Below are positions 35,493 through 44,285 of a DNA stretch of 64,000 bases, piece after piece. The stretch covers positions 124,001-188,000 of the forward strand of contig NZ_CAKXZT010000124.1 of the NCBI RefSeq assembly GCF_935825525.1, in the 5' to 3' direction. The first letter of the stretch is position 1, and each line of letters opens with the position of its first letter. The notes beneath the pieces were generated by a model. It was not told the origin of the DNA. It saw only the letters and a program-made list of their open reading frames with translations, and made no database searches. The position numbers were made by a program, and so were the translations under genes. This DNA comes from Mesorhizobium escarrei (GTDB taxonomy: Bacteria; Pseudomonadota; Alphaproteobacteria; Rhizobiales; Rhizobiaceae).

Positions 35493-35846
35493 ATGACCAA
35501 TGCGGAAATTGCCAAGGATTTCACAGAGCTGCTCAAGCAGGGTCAGAACGAAGGTGCTGCTGAGAAGTACAATGCCGATGACATCGTCAGCTACGAAGCA
35601 ATGGAAGGGCCGATGGCCATCTGCCGTGGCAAGGAAGCCGTGAGGCAGAAGGGCCAATGGTGGCAAGAGAACCACGAAGTTCATGGCGGCTCGGTCGAGG
35701 GCCCATATGTCAACGGCGACCAGTTCGCAGTGCGCTTCAAGTTTGACATTACGCCCAAAGCTACGGGCGAGCGTGTCACCATGGATGAGGTTGGCCTATA
35801 CACGGTCAAGAACGGCAAAATTACCGAAGAGCGCTTCTATTATTGA
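35493..35846 (+). CDS. SnoaL-like (NTF2-fold) protein
   Basis: The 117-residue protein has the NTF2-like pattern: an N-terminal helix (EIAKDFTELLKQGQNEGAAEKY), a YEAMEGP loop, a RGKEAVRQKGQWW helix and four C-terminal beta strands ending ITEERFYY. SnoaL-like proteins can be cyclases, isomerases or simple ligand-binding proteins. A perfect AGGAGG lies five bases before ATG 35493. No functional partner is evident; it seems to be a single-gene unit. Confidence 0.85.
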   Translation: MTNAEIAKDFTELLKQGQNEGAAEKYNADDIVSYEAMEGPMAICRGKEAVRQKGQWWQENHEVHGGSVEGPYVNGDQFAVRFKFDITPKATGERVTMDEVGLYTVKNGKITEERFYY

Positions 35847-35908
35847 GGCCGGAAACACCAGCGGCTTCCATGGCGGCTAGGACGACGCCCTGGCTGCCAT
35901 GTGAGCAC

Positions 35909-36394
35909 CTAAATCCTCTTCACATAGTCCGCCAGCTGGTCCGCTACGGTGCCCCAGCCGTCGAAAAAGCCCATCTCCTCGTGGTTCTTGCGTGTGGCTT
36001 CGTCGCGGTGGATGGCGGTCGCGGTGTAGCGTGTCGCCTTGCCTTCCGGCTGCAACGATATGACCGCTGTGATGAATGGGTCCCCTGACGGCCGATAGCC
36101 GGGCAGCAATGCATCGGTCCACACCAGCCGCTCGTTTGGGACGATGTCGAGGTAGCAGCAGTGGCGGTCGTTGACCTCCCTGCCGTCGGGCGACTGCATG
36201 CGGGTCCTGAACAGGCCGCCGGGCCTGAGATCGATCTCGCAATCGGTGACGATCCACGGCTTCGGTGTGAACCATTGCCGAACATGCTCGGGCATCGTCC
36301 AGGCTGTCCACAAAAGCTCACGCGGCGCTTCGATGATGCGTTCGAGGACGAGGTCGAGTTTCGGGTCGGGTTTGAACAGCGGGGTCGAACTCAT
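35909..36394 (-). CDS. SRPBCC/AHSA1-domain protein
   Basis: This 161-residue protein belongs to the AHSA1/START-like superfamily: [19 protein letters not shown], then [15 protein letters not shown] and a C-terminal [17 protein letters not shown]. These proteins bind hydrophobic ligands in a helix-grip fold. Its start overlaps the ArsR gene by 4 bp (ATGA), the usual ArsR-AHSA1 pair. Function of such pairs is poorly known. Confidence 0.9.
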   Translation of the reverse strand: MSSTPLFKPDPKLDLVLERIIEAPRELLWTAWTMPEHVRQWFTPKPWIVTDCEIDLRPGGLFRTRMQSPDGREVNDRHCCYLDIVPNERLVWTDALLPGYRPSGDPFITAVISLQPEGKATRYTATAIHRDEATRKNHEEMGFFDGWGTVADQLADYVKRI

Positions 36395-36741
36395 TTGTCT
36401 TTCTCCTTGAGTGTCATGACGTAGGCATCGAATTGGTCAAGGCGGCGTTCCCACAGGGCGCGCTGCTCGGCCAGCCAGTTTTCCGCAAGCTTCAGCGGCT
36501 CAGGTGCGAGTTGGTAAGTCCTGACACGGCCGGCTTTTTCGGAATGAACAAGCCCGCAGCCTTCCAGCACCCTGAGATGCTCGACGAACGAGGGCAGGGC
36601 CATGTCGAATGGCTGCGCGAGCTCGCTGACCGAGGCGGGGCTTCTGTTCAGCCGCTCGACAACGCGCCGCCGAGTCGGGTCGGCCAGCGCTCGGAAAATG
36701 CCGTCGATCGGTGGGGGGCTTTCGGTCTGTAGACTCGTCAT
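36391..36741 (-). CDS. ArsR-family transcriptional regulator
   Basis: The 116-residue protein is a winged-helix ArsR regulator ([56 protein letters not shown]). It lacks the CxC metal-binding motif, so it is not an arsenic or metal sensor of the classical sort. AAGGAA lies seven bases before ATG 36741, chosen over upstream ATGs. It heads a two-gene operon with the AHSA1 protein and probably represses it through the nearby inverted repeat. Confidence 0.9.
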   Translation of the reverse strand: MTSLQTESPPPIDGIFRALADPTRRRVVERLNRSPASVSELAQPFDMALPSFVEHLRVLEGCGLVHSEKAGRVRTYQLAPEPLKLAENWLAEQRALWERRLDQFDAYVMTLKEKDK

Positions 36742-36793
36742 GATCATTTCCTTGCTTCCGCCACTCAGCACGGCCAAAGTCGGCTAGGACATT

Positions 36794-36813
36794 ACTTAGG
36801 AAAATTCCTTAGT
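36794..36813. promoter_or_regulatory. 20-bp near-perfect inverted repeat, likely ArsR operator
   Basis: ACTTAGGAAAATTCCTTAGT is an inverted repeat with one mismatched pair, 53 bp upstream of the ArsR start. ArsR-family dimers usually bind such A/T-centred repeats overlapping their own promoter. It may also influence the ArsC-like gene starting at 36911. Confidence 0.55.
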
Positions 36814-36910
36814 GTTGGCAAGCCCGAAATCACAGATGCCGCAAGGCCGCTGGAAAAGTGAGGGGCGCGGTTTTAGAGTGCCGTCAGATCGACCGGTCCG
36901 AGGATCCGTT

Positions 36911-37267
36911 TTGACGATCACCATGTACGGCATCACCAATTGCGACACGATCAAGAAGGCGCGTGTCTGGCTGGAGAGCCACGATGTCGCCTATCGTTTC
37001 CACGATTACAGGGTCGAGGGGCTGGAGGCAGTTAGGCTCGATGGCTGGGCCGGCAAGGTCGGCTGGGAAATCCTGCTCAACAAGGGGAGCACGACGTTTC
37101 GAGAACTGTCGGACACGGACAGGCTGAGCCTCGACGAGAACAAGGCCAAGGCGTTGATGCTGGCCAAGCCGACGATGATCAAGCGGCCGGTCCTCGATCT
37201 TGGCGATCGTATCCTCGTCGGCTTTAAGCCTGATGTCTATCAGCAGGTGGTGGGTGGGTTGAAATAG
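36911..37267 (+). CDS. ArsC/Spx-family protein (YffB-like)
   Basis: The 118-residue thioredoxin-fold protein begins MTITMYGITNCDTIKKARVW with one cysteine in the NCDT motif, then FHDYRVEGL and RPVLDLGDRILVGF. This is the YffB group of the ArsC family, thought to be glutathione-dependent thiol reductases rather than arsenate reductases. TTG 36911 is preferred because GAGGA lies six bases upstream and family members start MTVTIYGI; ATG 36923 is an alternative. It is divergent from the ArsR gene. Confidence 0.88.
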   Translation: MTITMYGITNCDTIKKARVWLESHDVAYRFHDYRVEGLEAVRLDGWAGKVGWEILLNKGSTTFRELSDTDRLSLDENKAKALMLAKPTMIKRPVLDLGDRILVGFKPDVYQQVVGGLK

Positions 37268-37324
37268 GCCAGGCCTAGCGGGACGGCGAGGCAATATCGA
37301 TTGCACGTCAATCCTGCGCCGATC

Positions 37325-38821
37325 TCAATTCCGCCAGGCGAATTGGGTCGCGGGAAAAACCTTGGCCTGCCTGGCCGACAGCGCGTCCCACGCTTCGCGG
37401 CAGCTGGGGTCCGGTTCGATTGTCTCGGCGATGCTCGTCATCGCGTCCGCAGCCTCAGCAAAACTCTCGAACCATCCGACGCCGACCGCAGCGCTGATCG
37501 CTGCGCCGAGCGAGGAGGCTTCAGCATTGTGACCCTTATGGATCGCGATCCCGGTGGCGTCCGCGATCATCTTTGTCCAAAGTTTGCTGTTGGCACCGCC
37601 GCCGATCGCCACCATTTGCGCCGGCGAAAGACCATGGCTACGCATCTCTTCGAGAGCCCGGGCGGTTTGCAGCGTCATCGCCTCGAGCCCCGCACGATAA
37701 AAATGACCGAGCCTGTGCGAGGGGTGCATGCCGATGAAGCTCGCGCGTGCGCTCGGATCCCAATGCGGGTCCATGCAACCGACCAGGGTGGTGCCGGCGA
37801 GAAGTCCGTCCGAGCCGATCGGGACGGCCGCCGCTTCCCTTTCCAGGCGGTCGAAGATCGCCGGATCGGAGCGACCGCCGGCAAACGTGTCGACGAACCA
37901 GTTGACGAAATAGACACCCGCCCGCTGCACTGCCTCGAGGAAATAGCCATCGCCTGTTGGCGAGGTCATGGTACGCCAGAAGGCGCCGACCACCGGTTCC
38001 CGCGACCAGATTCCCGCGATGATCGCAGTTCCAAGATTGAGATAGACGACGCCGTCGCGCATGGCATTGACGCCGAGCCCGGCGCATTGCCCATCGCCGC
38101 CGGCGGCAATCACCGGCGTTCCTTCGGCGATGCCCGTTGCGGCGGCGGCTGCGGCATGAACGCTGCCGACCCGCGTGCCGGACCGCACCGCATTGGGAAG
38201 TTGCGACGGCTTGATGCCGAGATGATCGAGGAGCGGCTGCGACCATGCCTTGCGCGAGATGTCGAAGAAACCGAACGGATCGGCGCTCGTCCAACTCGCA
38301 CTCGGCGTTCCCGTCAATTTCAGCGTCAGATAGCCGTGCACGTCGAGGATTTTATTCGCATGATCCAACCGTTCCGGTTCGTTCTCGCGCAGCCATTTCA
38401 GTCGGTAGACGACCGGCGTCACGTCGATCGGCTTGCCGGTGATCGCGTGCAGCCGCTCACGGCCGATTTCCGCCGCGAAACGGTCGACCAGCCCGGCGGC
38501 GCGTTCGTCGAGCCAAAGGCTCGCGGGTCCGATCGGCTCGCCGGCACCGTCGATGAGCGCAACGGTCTCGCGCTGGTTGGAGATCGCGATACCGGCGATG
38601 CGCTTCGCATCGACCGCGCCGACAAGCTGTCGCAGCGCCACAGTTGCGGCCCGCCACCAGTCGGTGACCTCCTGCTCGACATAGTCCGGCCTCGGCTTCA
38701 TCAGATCGAGCGGCGCGCGGCCTTCCGCCACGGCTCGTCCTTCCCGGCTCCAGGCAATCGCCTTGCAGGATTGCGTGGAACTGTCGAGGCCGACGACAAG
38801 GGGTCCGTCGCTGCTGCCCAT
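37325..38821 (-). CDS. FGGY-family carbohydrate kinase (xylulokinase-like)
   Basis: The 498-residue kinase has GLDSSTQSCKAIAW, SNQRETVALID, LWLDERAAGLVDRF, AGGDGQCAGLGVNAMRDG and IGGGANSKLWTKMIAD, the standard FGGY blocks. It is a clear relative of the kinase at 5689-7212, so the window holds two such enzymes each beside a SorC regulator. It lies 55 bp after the SorC gene in the same direction. Likely substrates are pentuloses, polyols or related ketoses. Confidence 0.92.
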   Translation of the reverse strand: MGSSDGPLVVGLDSSTQSCKAIAWSREGRAVAEGRAPLDLMKPRPDYVEQEVTDWWRAATVALRQLVGAVDAKRIAGIAISNQRETVALIDGAGEPIGPASLWLDERAAGLVDRFAAEIGRERLHAITGKPIDVTPVVYRLKWLRENEPERLDHANKILDVHGYLTLKLTGTPSASWTSADPFGFFDISRKAWSQPLLDHLGIKPSQLPNAVRSGTRVGSVHAAAAAATGIAEGTPVIAAGGDGQCAGLGVNAMRDGVVYLNLGTAIIAGIWSREPVVGAFWRTMTSPTGDGYFLEAVQRAGVYFVNWFVDTFAGGRSDPAIFDRLEREAAAVPIGSDGLLAGTTLVGCMDPHWDPSARASFIGMHPSHRLGHFYRAGLEAMTLQTARALEEMRSHGLSPAQMVAIGGGANSKLWTKMIADATGIAIHKGHNAEASSLGAAISAAVGVGWFESFAEAADAMTSIAETIEPDPSCREAWDALSARQAKVFPATQFAWRN

Positions 38822-38876
38822 GATTGTCCTCCCGAGACGATGAGTTCCACCGAGTGCTGGTTAGTCCAAGTGCCGG

Positions 38877-39860
38877 TTATTCCAAGAGAATGTTCGCGGT
38901 GGCCATGTCGGTGACAAAATGTGTCGCATATCCGCCGCCGAGCCCAGCCCTGATCGCCCCCATCTTGCGGGCGCCGCCGGCGGCGCAGATGCGGACTGGC
39001 ACCGCTTTCAGTTCGTCGAGCGTGATGCCGACGGTGCGTCCGTCGAGCGGAGTTGCGAAAGGGGCGCCTTGAGCGTCGATGAACCGCCCGATGATGACCC
39101 CGAGCGCTCCTTGCTCGATCATGCCGGCAAGTACCGCGGCATCCGATATCCCGGCTCGGGCATAGGTGCTCTCCGGCCCTATATCGCCGATCCCGAAGAT
39201 GACCTTGCCGGCGGCACGGATCATACGGAACTGGTTGACGAGCATCGGCTCCTGCATGAGTTCGTCGTGCAGTTCGTCGGTGGAGACGATCGCCGGGGCA
39301 AGCAGGTTGATGCAGCGGGCGCCGAGCCGATTGGCCATTAGCGAGGTGCAGAATTCCGGCGAGAAATCGCTGGTCCCGATCGAGCTTCCCGAGAGCTGGA
39401 CGACGGTGAGGTTCCGATCATGCCGCAGTCGTGGGATCGAGCGGGCGGCAGCGAGCACCGTTTTTCCCCAGGCAACGCCGATCGTGTCACCCGGATCGAC
39501 CATGGATGCGAGCAGCCGTCCTGCCGCTTCGCCGATGCGGCGGTCGGCATCGTTGGGATCGAGGTCGGGGATAACCGCCGCGCCGCCAAGTCCGTATTTT
39601 TCCATCAGACGCCGCGAGGTTAAGGTGCGGGCAAAAGCGTCGTGGTCGACCTGCACCGCGACAAGTCCGCTTTCGCGCGCCTCCTGCAGATAGTGCACCA
39701 CGCTCGCCCTAGAGACGTTCATTACCTTGGCCACGTCGCTCTGGTTGAGCTGGTCGACATAGTAGAGCCAGGCAGCCCACGCCACCGCGCTGTCGAATTC
39801 GGGCGGCAGTGCCGAGAGCCCGGATGGTCGGACCATTTCGATGTCGGCATTGGCATTCAT
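38877..39860 (-). CDS. SorC/DeoR-type sugar-binding transcriptional regulator
   Basis: The 327-residue regulator has an N-terminal HTH (LNQSDVAKVMNVSRASVVHYLQEARESGLV) and the SorC effector domain (IGVAWGKTV, VVQLSGSSIG, IFGIGDIGPES). ATG 39860 is used (AAGGGAC just upstream) in preference to an in-frame start at 39908. It is divergent from the glycerol-1-phosphate-dehydrogenase-like gene at 40000 across about 140 bp, and probably co-transcribed with the downstream FGGY kinase. Confidence 0.9.
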   Translation of the reverse strand: MNANADIEMVRPSGLSALPPEFDSAVAWAAWLYYVDQLNQSDVAKVMNVSRASVVHYLQEARESGLVAVQVDHDAFARTLTSRRLMEKYGLGGAAVIPDLDPNDADRRIGEAAGRLLASMVDPGDTIGVAWGKTVLAAARSIPRLRHDRNLTVVQLSGSSIGTSDFSPEFCTSLMANRLGARCINLLAPAIVSTDELHDELMQEPMLVNQFRMIRAAGKVIFGIGDIGPESTYARAGISDAAVLAGMIEQGALGVIIGRFIDAQGAPFATPLDGRTVGITLDELKAVPVRICAAGGARKMGAIRAGLGGGYATHFVTDMATANILLE

Positions 39861-39999
39861 GTCCCTTTTTCCGCAGGTTTGCAGAGCGAAGTCAAGCGTC
39901 GCGGGCAAATGCTTGACAAAAGACAGTGACAGGTGACTATTGTTTTACAACGCCAACGCTCCTGCGCCTCGATTACAGGGTCGCCAGCATGAGGATGTC

Positions 40000-41328
40000 A
40001 TGACGAATCCGGCAGCCGGATCCTGGACGGCATTGATCGACGACATTTTGGACGGGCACTGGCCCAACCCGGAGACCGGTAAAAAGGCCGTGGTGCCGTA
40101 TGACCGGATTGTCATCGAAGAAAGCCTCGACGGGCGGGCGGCCGATCTCGTTGCGGAGCTCGATCTGGGTGAGCGGTTCACAGTTGTTGCGGATGCCGCC
40201 ACCTATGAGGCGCTTGGCGAACGCGTTGCGCGCGAACTGAAGACGCTCGGCCCTGTCGATGTGGTGATCCTGGATCACCCGCATGCCGACATGGCCAACG
40301 TCGAAAGCCTCGCCGTCAAACTCGCCGAAGCGGACGCCGTGGTCGCGGTCGGCTCCGGCACGATCAACGATCTCTGCAAGTTCGTCACCGGAAGGAACGG
40401 ACGGCGCTATTGCGTGTTCGGGACGGCCGGTTCGATGAACGGCTACACATCGACGACTGCGTCCATCACACTTGAAAGCGGCCTGAAGGTATCGCTCCCT
40501 TCCCACGCCCCTTCAGGCTTTTTCGTCGATCTTGGCGTCTCCGCTGCCGCCCCGACCTATCTGTCGGCGGCGGGGTTCGGTGACTGCCTTTGCCGCTCGG
40601 TCGCCCAGATCGACTGGTGGATGTCGCACCGTCTGCTTGGCACCGCCTATCATCAGGTTCCGTTTCTGATCCAGGAAAAGGATGAGGCGGCGCTCAACCA
40701 GCGTGCGGCAAAGCTTGCCGAACACGACATCGAGGCCAATGGCTATCTCTATCGCGTGCTGACGCTCTGCGGCCTCGGCATTTCCTTCACCGGCGTCTCC
40801 AATCACGGCTCCATGGGCGAACATCAGATATCGCACTACATCGACTGCTTCGCCGGTGAGCGTCACCCCGGCACGCTGCACGGCACCCAGGTCGGCGTCG
40901 CTTCGCTCACCATGGCGCGATTGCAGCAAGCCATGCTTGCAAGCGACAAGCCGCCGGTGGTGAAGGCGACGAAGATCGATCCTGACGACATGGTCCGCCG
41001 CATGGGTCCGGCCGTCGCCGCACAATGTCTCGACGAACTGAGGAAGAAGGCCTTCGACGAGACTGCCGCCGCCGCATTCAACGAGCGGCTGCAGGAGCTC
41101 TGGCCGACACTCAGGCAGGAACTCAAGCAATTCATGGTGCCTGTCGACGAGATGCAGCGCCTGCTGAAATCCACCGGCGGGCCGATTTCAGCGGCCGAAT
41201 TGGGCACGCCGGCCGATTTCTATCGCGAAGCCGTCGTTCATTGCCGGGAGATGCGCAATCGCTTCTCGTTCCTCGACATTGCTGCCGATGCAGGAATGCT
41301 GGAGGATTTTGCGCGCGGGGAAGCCTGA
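40000..41328 (+). CDS. sn-Glycerol-1-phosphate dehydrogenase-like protein (EgsA/AraM family)
   Basis: The 442-residue protein has the iron/zinc alcohol dehydrogenase-like fold of glycerol-1-phosphate dehydrogenases: VAVGSGTINDLCKFVT (nucleotide site), FGTAGSMNGYTS, GFGDCLCRSVAQIDWWMSH, and metal ligands in SNHGSMGEHQISHYID and HGTQVG. EgsA/AraM enzymes reduce dihydroxyacetone phosphate to sn-glycerol-1-phosphate; related ones may act on other polyol phosphates. It is followed after 4 bp by a HAD phosphatase, so a phosphate ester made or used here may be dephosphorylated. It lies between two SorC regulators. Confidence 0.87.
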   Translation: MTNPAAGSWTALIDDILDGHWPNPETGKKAVVPYDRIVIEESLDGRAADLVAELDLGERFTVVADAATYEALGERVARELKTLGPVDVVILDHPHADMANVESLAVKLAEADAVVAVGSGTINDLCKFVTGRNGRRYCVFGTAGSMNGYTSTTASITLESGLKVSLPSHAPSGFFVDLGVSAAAPTYLSAAGFGDCLCRSVAQIDWWMSHRLLGTAYHQVPFLIQEKDEAALNQRAAKLAEHDIEANGYLYRVLTLCGLGISFTGVSNHGSMGEHQISHYIDCFAGERHPGTLHGTQVGVASLTMARLQQAMLASDKPPVVKATKIDPDDMVRRMGPAVAAQCLDELRKKAFDETAAAAFNERLQELWPTLRQELKQFMVPVDEMQRLLKSTGGPISAAELGTPADFYREAVVHCREMRNRFSFLDIAADAGMLEDFARGEA

Positions 41329-41332
41329 CCGG

Positions 41333-42142
41333 ATGCGCGACCTCGCCGAATTCGGGCCTGAAACTGCATCGCGCATTCGCGGCGTCTTCTGCGATATCGA
41401 CGACACCTTAACCACCGAGGGTCGTCTTCCGGCCGACGCCTACCGTGCGCTCGAACGCCTGCACGAGGCGGGCCTTGTCGTTGCTCCCATTACCGGGAGA
41501 CCGGCAGGCTGGTGCGACATGATTGCCCGGTTCTGGCCGGTCACCGGCGTGGTCGGTGAAAATGGCGCTTTTTATTTCGCTTATGATCAGGCAACGCGAA
41601 AGATGATCCGGGTTTTCGCGGCAAGCGCTGACGAACGCCGGGAAAACAGGCGCAGGCTCACCGAACTGGAAAAGCGCATTGTCGAGGAAGTGCCGGGTTC
41701 GGCGGTATCCGCCGACCAGCAATATCGCGAAGCCGACCTGGCCATCGACTTTTGCGAAGATGTTCCGCCGCTGAAGATGTCCGATGCCAGGCGCATCAAG
41801 CAGATTTTCGAGGAGGCAGGCGCTGTCGCCAAGATTTCGTCGATCCATGTGAACGGCTGGTTTGGCCGGTACGACAAGCTGGCGATGACGCGCCGCTTCG
41901 CAAGCGAGAGGCTGGGAACCGATCTCGATGCCGAAAGGCAGGCCTACGCGTTCGTCGGAGACAGCCCGAACGACGCCCCGATGTTCGGGTTCTTTCCGAA
42001 CTCGTTCGGGGTCGCGAATGTGATCGACTTCCAGGGACAGATCGACGCCGAACCCGCTTTCGTCGCCAGGTCGCGGGGTGGCCGCGGCTTCGTCGAGATT
42101 GCCGAGATGATCTTGGCAAACCGGAGGTCGGCGGTGGTCTGA
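41333..42142 (+). CDS. HAD-superfamily hydrolase (type IIB, sugar-phosphatase-like)
   Basis: The 269-residue protein carries HAD motif I CDIDDTLTTEG, motif II region APITGRPAG and motif III/IV GDSPNDAPMFGFF, with a C2B-type cap like mannosyl-3-phosphoglycerate phosphatase. ATG 41333 is four bases after the upstream stop, indicating coupling with the dehydrogenase-like gene. A phosphatase acting on glycerol-1-phosphate or a polyol phosphate would fit the neighbour, but this is inference. Confidence 0.85.
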   Translation: MRDLAEFGPETASRIRGVFCDIDDTLTTEGRLPADAYRALERLHEAGLVVAPITGRPAGWCDMIARFWPVTGVVGENGAFYFAYDQATRKMIRVFAASADERRENRRRLTELEKRIVEEVPGSAVSADQQYREADLAIDFCEDVPPLKMSDARRIKQIFEEAGAVAKISSIHVNGWFGRYDKLAMTRRFASERLGTDLDAERQAYAFVGDSPNDAPMFGFFPNSFGVANVIDFQGQIDAEPAFVARSRGGRGFVEIAEMILANRRSAVV

Positions 42143-42320
42143 TCGGCCGGCGCGAAATGTGCCGACTACAAAAGACGCAAAGGATGTTCTGCAGGCGATG
42201 GAACCGAACCAGGGACGGCTTAGGGAAGATTCGATGCCAGTCTGCTTACTGATGGAAGCGGGCGCGATGCACCAGGCAACATCGCGCAGCACCTTCGGTT
42301 GCCGCCGCAGTCGCGGCCGG

Positions 42321-43241
42321 TCACAGCGAGCCGCCCGTCTCCTGGTCGGTGATCAGGCCGGTGAAAAAGCCTTTTTCCAGGAGCTTGGCCATCATGCCGA
42401 CCTTGTTCTTTCCGCCGGAAACAAGGATGCGTTGGGGGATGTTCAGCGTGTCGCGAGGATAGACCCCGACAATGCGCTCGTTGACGGGATGGTCGATGAG
42501 CTCGGCGTTGCGGTCGAAGAAATAGCCGAGAAAATTCCCGATCGGCCTCAGTCTCAGGACGTCGTCGAATTCCTCGTCCGTCATGTAGCCCACGCTCCGC
42601 AGCGTCGAGCTGGTTGTGCCGCCGACGCTCATCAGCGCAAGGTCGGCGTTCAGCGCCTTCTGGATAACCTCGCGCGCGCTCGGCTGCTGCAGGATCGTCT
42701 CACGGCTTTCGCGGCTGTCGCAGATGATGGGACCGGGGAGATAGTAGGATTCGGCCTGGGTGCGCTGGGCAAAGACGGCGGCGGCGTCGTATTTGTCGAT
42801 CGACGACCGGCGCGACAGCGAGCCGAGAAGCGGCACGACGGTAACGTTCCTGAGCGCCACCGGCTCGATGTTGGAGGCGAGCCATCGCATGGTTCGGCCC
42901 CACGCCATGGCGACCGTCATGTCGTCCCTGAGCAGCGTCTCGACGGTCTGCGCGGCATAGATGCCGATCACTTCGGAGAGCCCAAGCTCCGACCCGGTAT
43001 CGTTGGGTGTGACGCTGCATATGTCGAGCCGGTACTTCCGCCTGAGCTGTTCTTCCATTTCGAGCGCCTGGGACGTCCCGGCGTTGATGCGGATCGAGAC
43101 GATGCCGCGCTCTTTCGCCTCGGCCAGCAGCCTGTGGATCTTGGTGCGGTTGATCTGCAGCCGCTCGGCGATGGCCTGCTGCGTTTCGCCCAGCACGAAA
43201 TACTGATGGGCAACCCGTGCCAGCAGACCGATCGACGTCAT
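42321..43241 (-). CDS. SorC/DeoR-type sugar-binding transcriptional regulator
   Basis: From ATG 43241 (GGAGGACCCTC upstream) the product is 306 residues, with HTH GETQQAIAERLQINRTKIHRLLAEAKERG and the SorC effector domain (VAMAWGRTM, VVPLLGSL, LMSVGG, ILVSGGKNKVGMMAKLL). The longer frame to 43367 runs into the operator region and is rejected. It is divergent from the MalFGK-like ABC operon starting at 43397 and the strong palindromes between them are its probable binding sites. It is the third SorC protein in the window. Confidence 0.91.
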   Translation of the reverse strand: MTSIGLLARVAHQYFVLGETQQAIAERLQINRTKIHRLLAEAKERGIVSIRINAGTSQALEMEEQLRRKYRLDICSVTPNDTGSELGLSEVIGIYAAQTVETLLRDDMTVAMAWGRTMRWLASNIEPVALRNVTVVPLLGSLSRRSSIDKYDAAAVFAQRTQAESYYLPGPIICDSRESRETILQQPSAREVIQKALNADLALMSVGGTTSSTLRSVGYMTDEEFDDVLRLRPIGNFLGYFFDRNAELIDHPVNERIVGVYPRDTLNIPQRILVSGGKNKVGMMAKLLEKGFFTGLITDQETGGSL

Positions 43242-43328
43242 GAGGGTCCTCCAATGCTTGTGGCGCACCCATCCGAATGCCGCTGTAGCCGGCCAACAAG
43301 TGCTTGCCACGGACAGGGCGACGATATA

Positions 43329-43367
43329 GCATTTGAACAAATGCACAAGATATGAACATTTGTGCAT
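43329..43367. promoter_or_regulatory. Overlapping perfect inverted repeats, likely SorC operator
   Basis: GCATTTGAACAAATGC (43329-43344) is a perfect 16-bp palindrome. It overlaps a second pair, ATGCACAA (43341-43348) and TTGTGCAT (43360-43367), also perfect. The block lies 30 bp upstream of the transporter start at 43397 and 88 bp from the divergent SorC start, an ideal place for repression of both. Confidence 0.65.
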
Positions 43368-43396
43368 CGCAAAACGAAGCGGTTCGGGAGGAACGC

Positions 43397-44284
43397 GTGC
43401 GGGTTGCCCAAGCCAGACGTTTGGTCATTTCGGATCACCCGCTGCCCTGGCTGCTGCCGCTGGTGGCGATCCTGCTTGTCTTCACCGTCTATCCCCTCAT
43501 CTACAACATCTGGCTGAGCTTCCATGAGTTCGTCCCGCGCCGGCGGGCGCTCGAATTCGTCGGAACGGAAAACTGGGTGCAGCTGTGGAACGACACGCGG
43601 TTCTGGCAGTCGCTCGTCATCACCTTCACCTATTTCGCCATCGCCCTGGTCTTCGAGCTGGTGCTCGGCATGGCGATCGCGCTGCTCCTGGACAGCGACG
43701 GCTTCGGTTTCGGGTTCCTGCGCGGCGTGCTGACGATGACGCTCGTCATCCCGCCGGCCATTGTCGGCATGATGTATCTGCTGATGGAGGATCCGCAGTT
43801 CGGCGTGATCAGCTATCTCCTGCAGTCGATCGGACTGCTCAATTCGAACAACCCCATCCTCGCCACCGCGTCGACCGCGCTTGCCGGCGTTCTCGTCGCG
43901 GAAATCTGGCAGTGGACGCCGTTCATGGTCCTCATCTTCCTTGCCGGTCTCAGGGCGCTGCCGCCGGAGCCTTACGAGGCCGCGATGATCGACGGCGCCT
44001 CGTCGTTCCAGATTTTCCGGCGCATCACCCTGCCGATGATGTCGAAGGTGATCGCCATCGCCGTGCTGGTCCGCGGCATCGATCTGTTCCGCGTCTTCGA
44101 CTACGTGTTCGTGATGACGTCCGGCGGGCCGGGAGCGTCGACCTACTCGCTGTCCCTCTATGCATGGCAGCAGACGTTCAGCTTCGTGAAATGGGGCTAT
44201 GGAGCCACGCTCAGCCTCGTCACCCTGGTGATCATCCTCGTCATTGCCAACCTCTTCATCCGTATCGCCAAGGTGAGGTGGTAG
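43397..44284 (+). CDS. Carbohydrate ABC transporter permease (MalF/UgpA-like)
   Basis: GTG 43397, five bases after GGGAGGAAC, gives 295 residues with six membrane helices. The permease loop PPEPYEAAMIDGASSFQIFRRITLPMMSK is the classical EAA motif of sugar importers. An upstream in-frame ATG at 43352 would overlap the operator palindrome and is not used. It is the first gene of a five-gene operon (two permeases, binding protein, SDR, ATPase). Confidence 0.92.
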   Translation: MRVAQARRLVISDHPLPWLLPLVAILLVFTVYPLIYNIWLSFHEFVPRRRALEFVGTENWVQLWNDTRFWQSLVITFTYFAIALVFELVLGMAIALLLDSDGFGFGFLRGVLTMTLVIPPAIVGMMYLLMEDPQFGVISYLLQSIGLLNSNNPILATASTALAGVLVAEIWQWTPFMVLIFLAGLRALPPEPYEAAMIDGASSFQIFRRITLPMMSKVIAIAVLVRGIDLFRVFDYVFVMTSGGPGASTYSLSLYAWQQTFSFVKWGYGATLSLVTLVIILVIANLFIRIAKVRW

Positions 44285-44285
44285 A

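Noticed and set aside
36911..37267. Arsenic resistance operon from ArsR and ArsC-like genes
   Set aside because: The ArsR protein lacks metal-binding cysteines, the ArsC-like protein is of the YffB type, and no arsenite pump is present.
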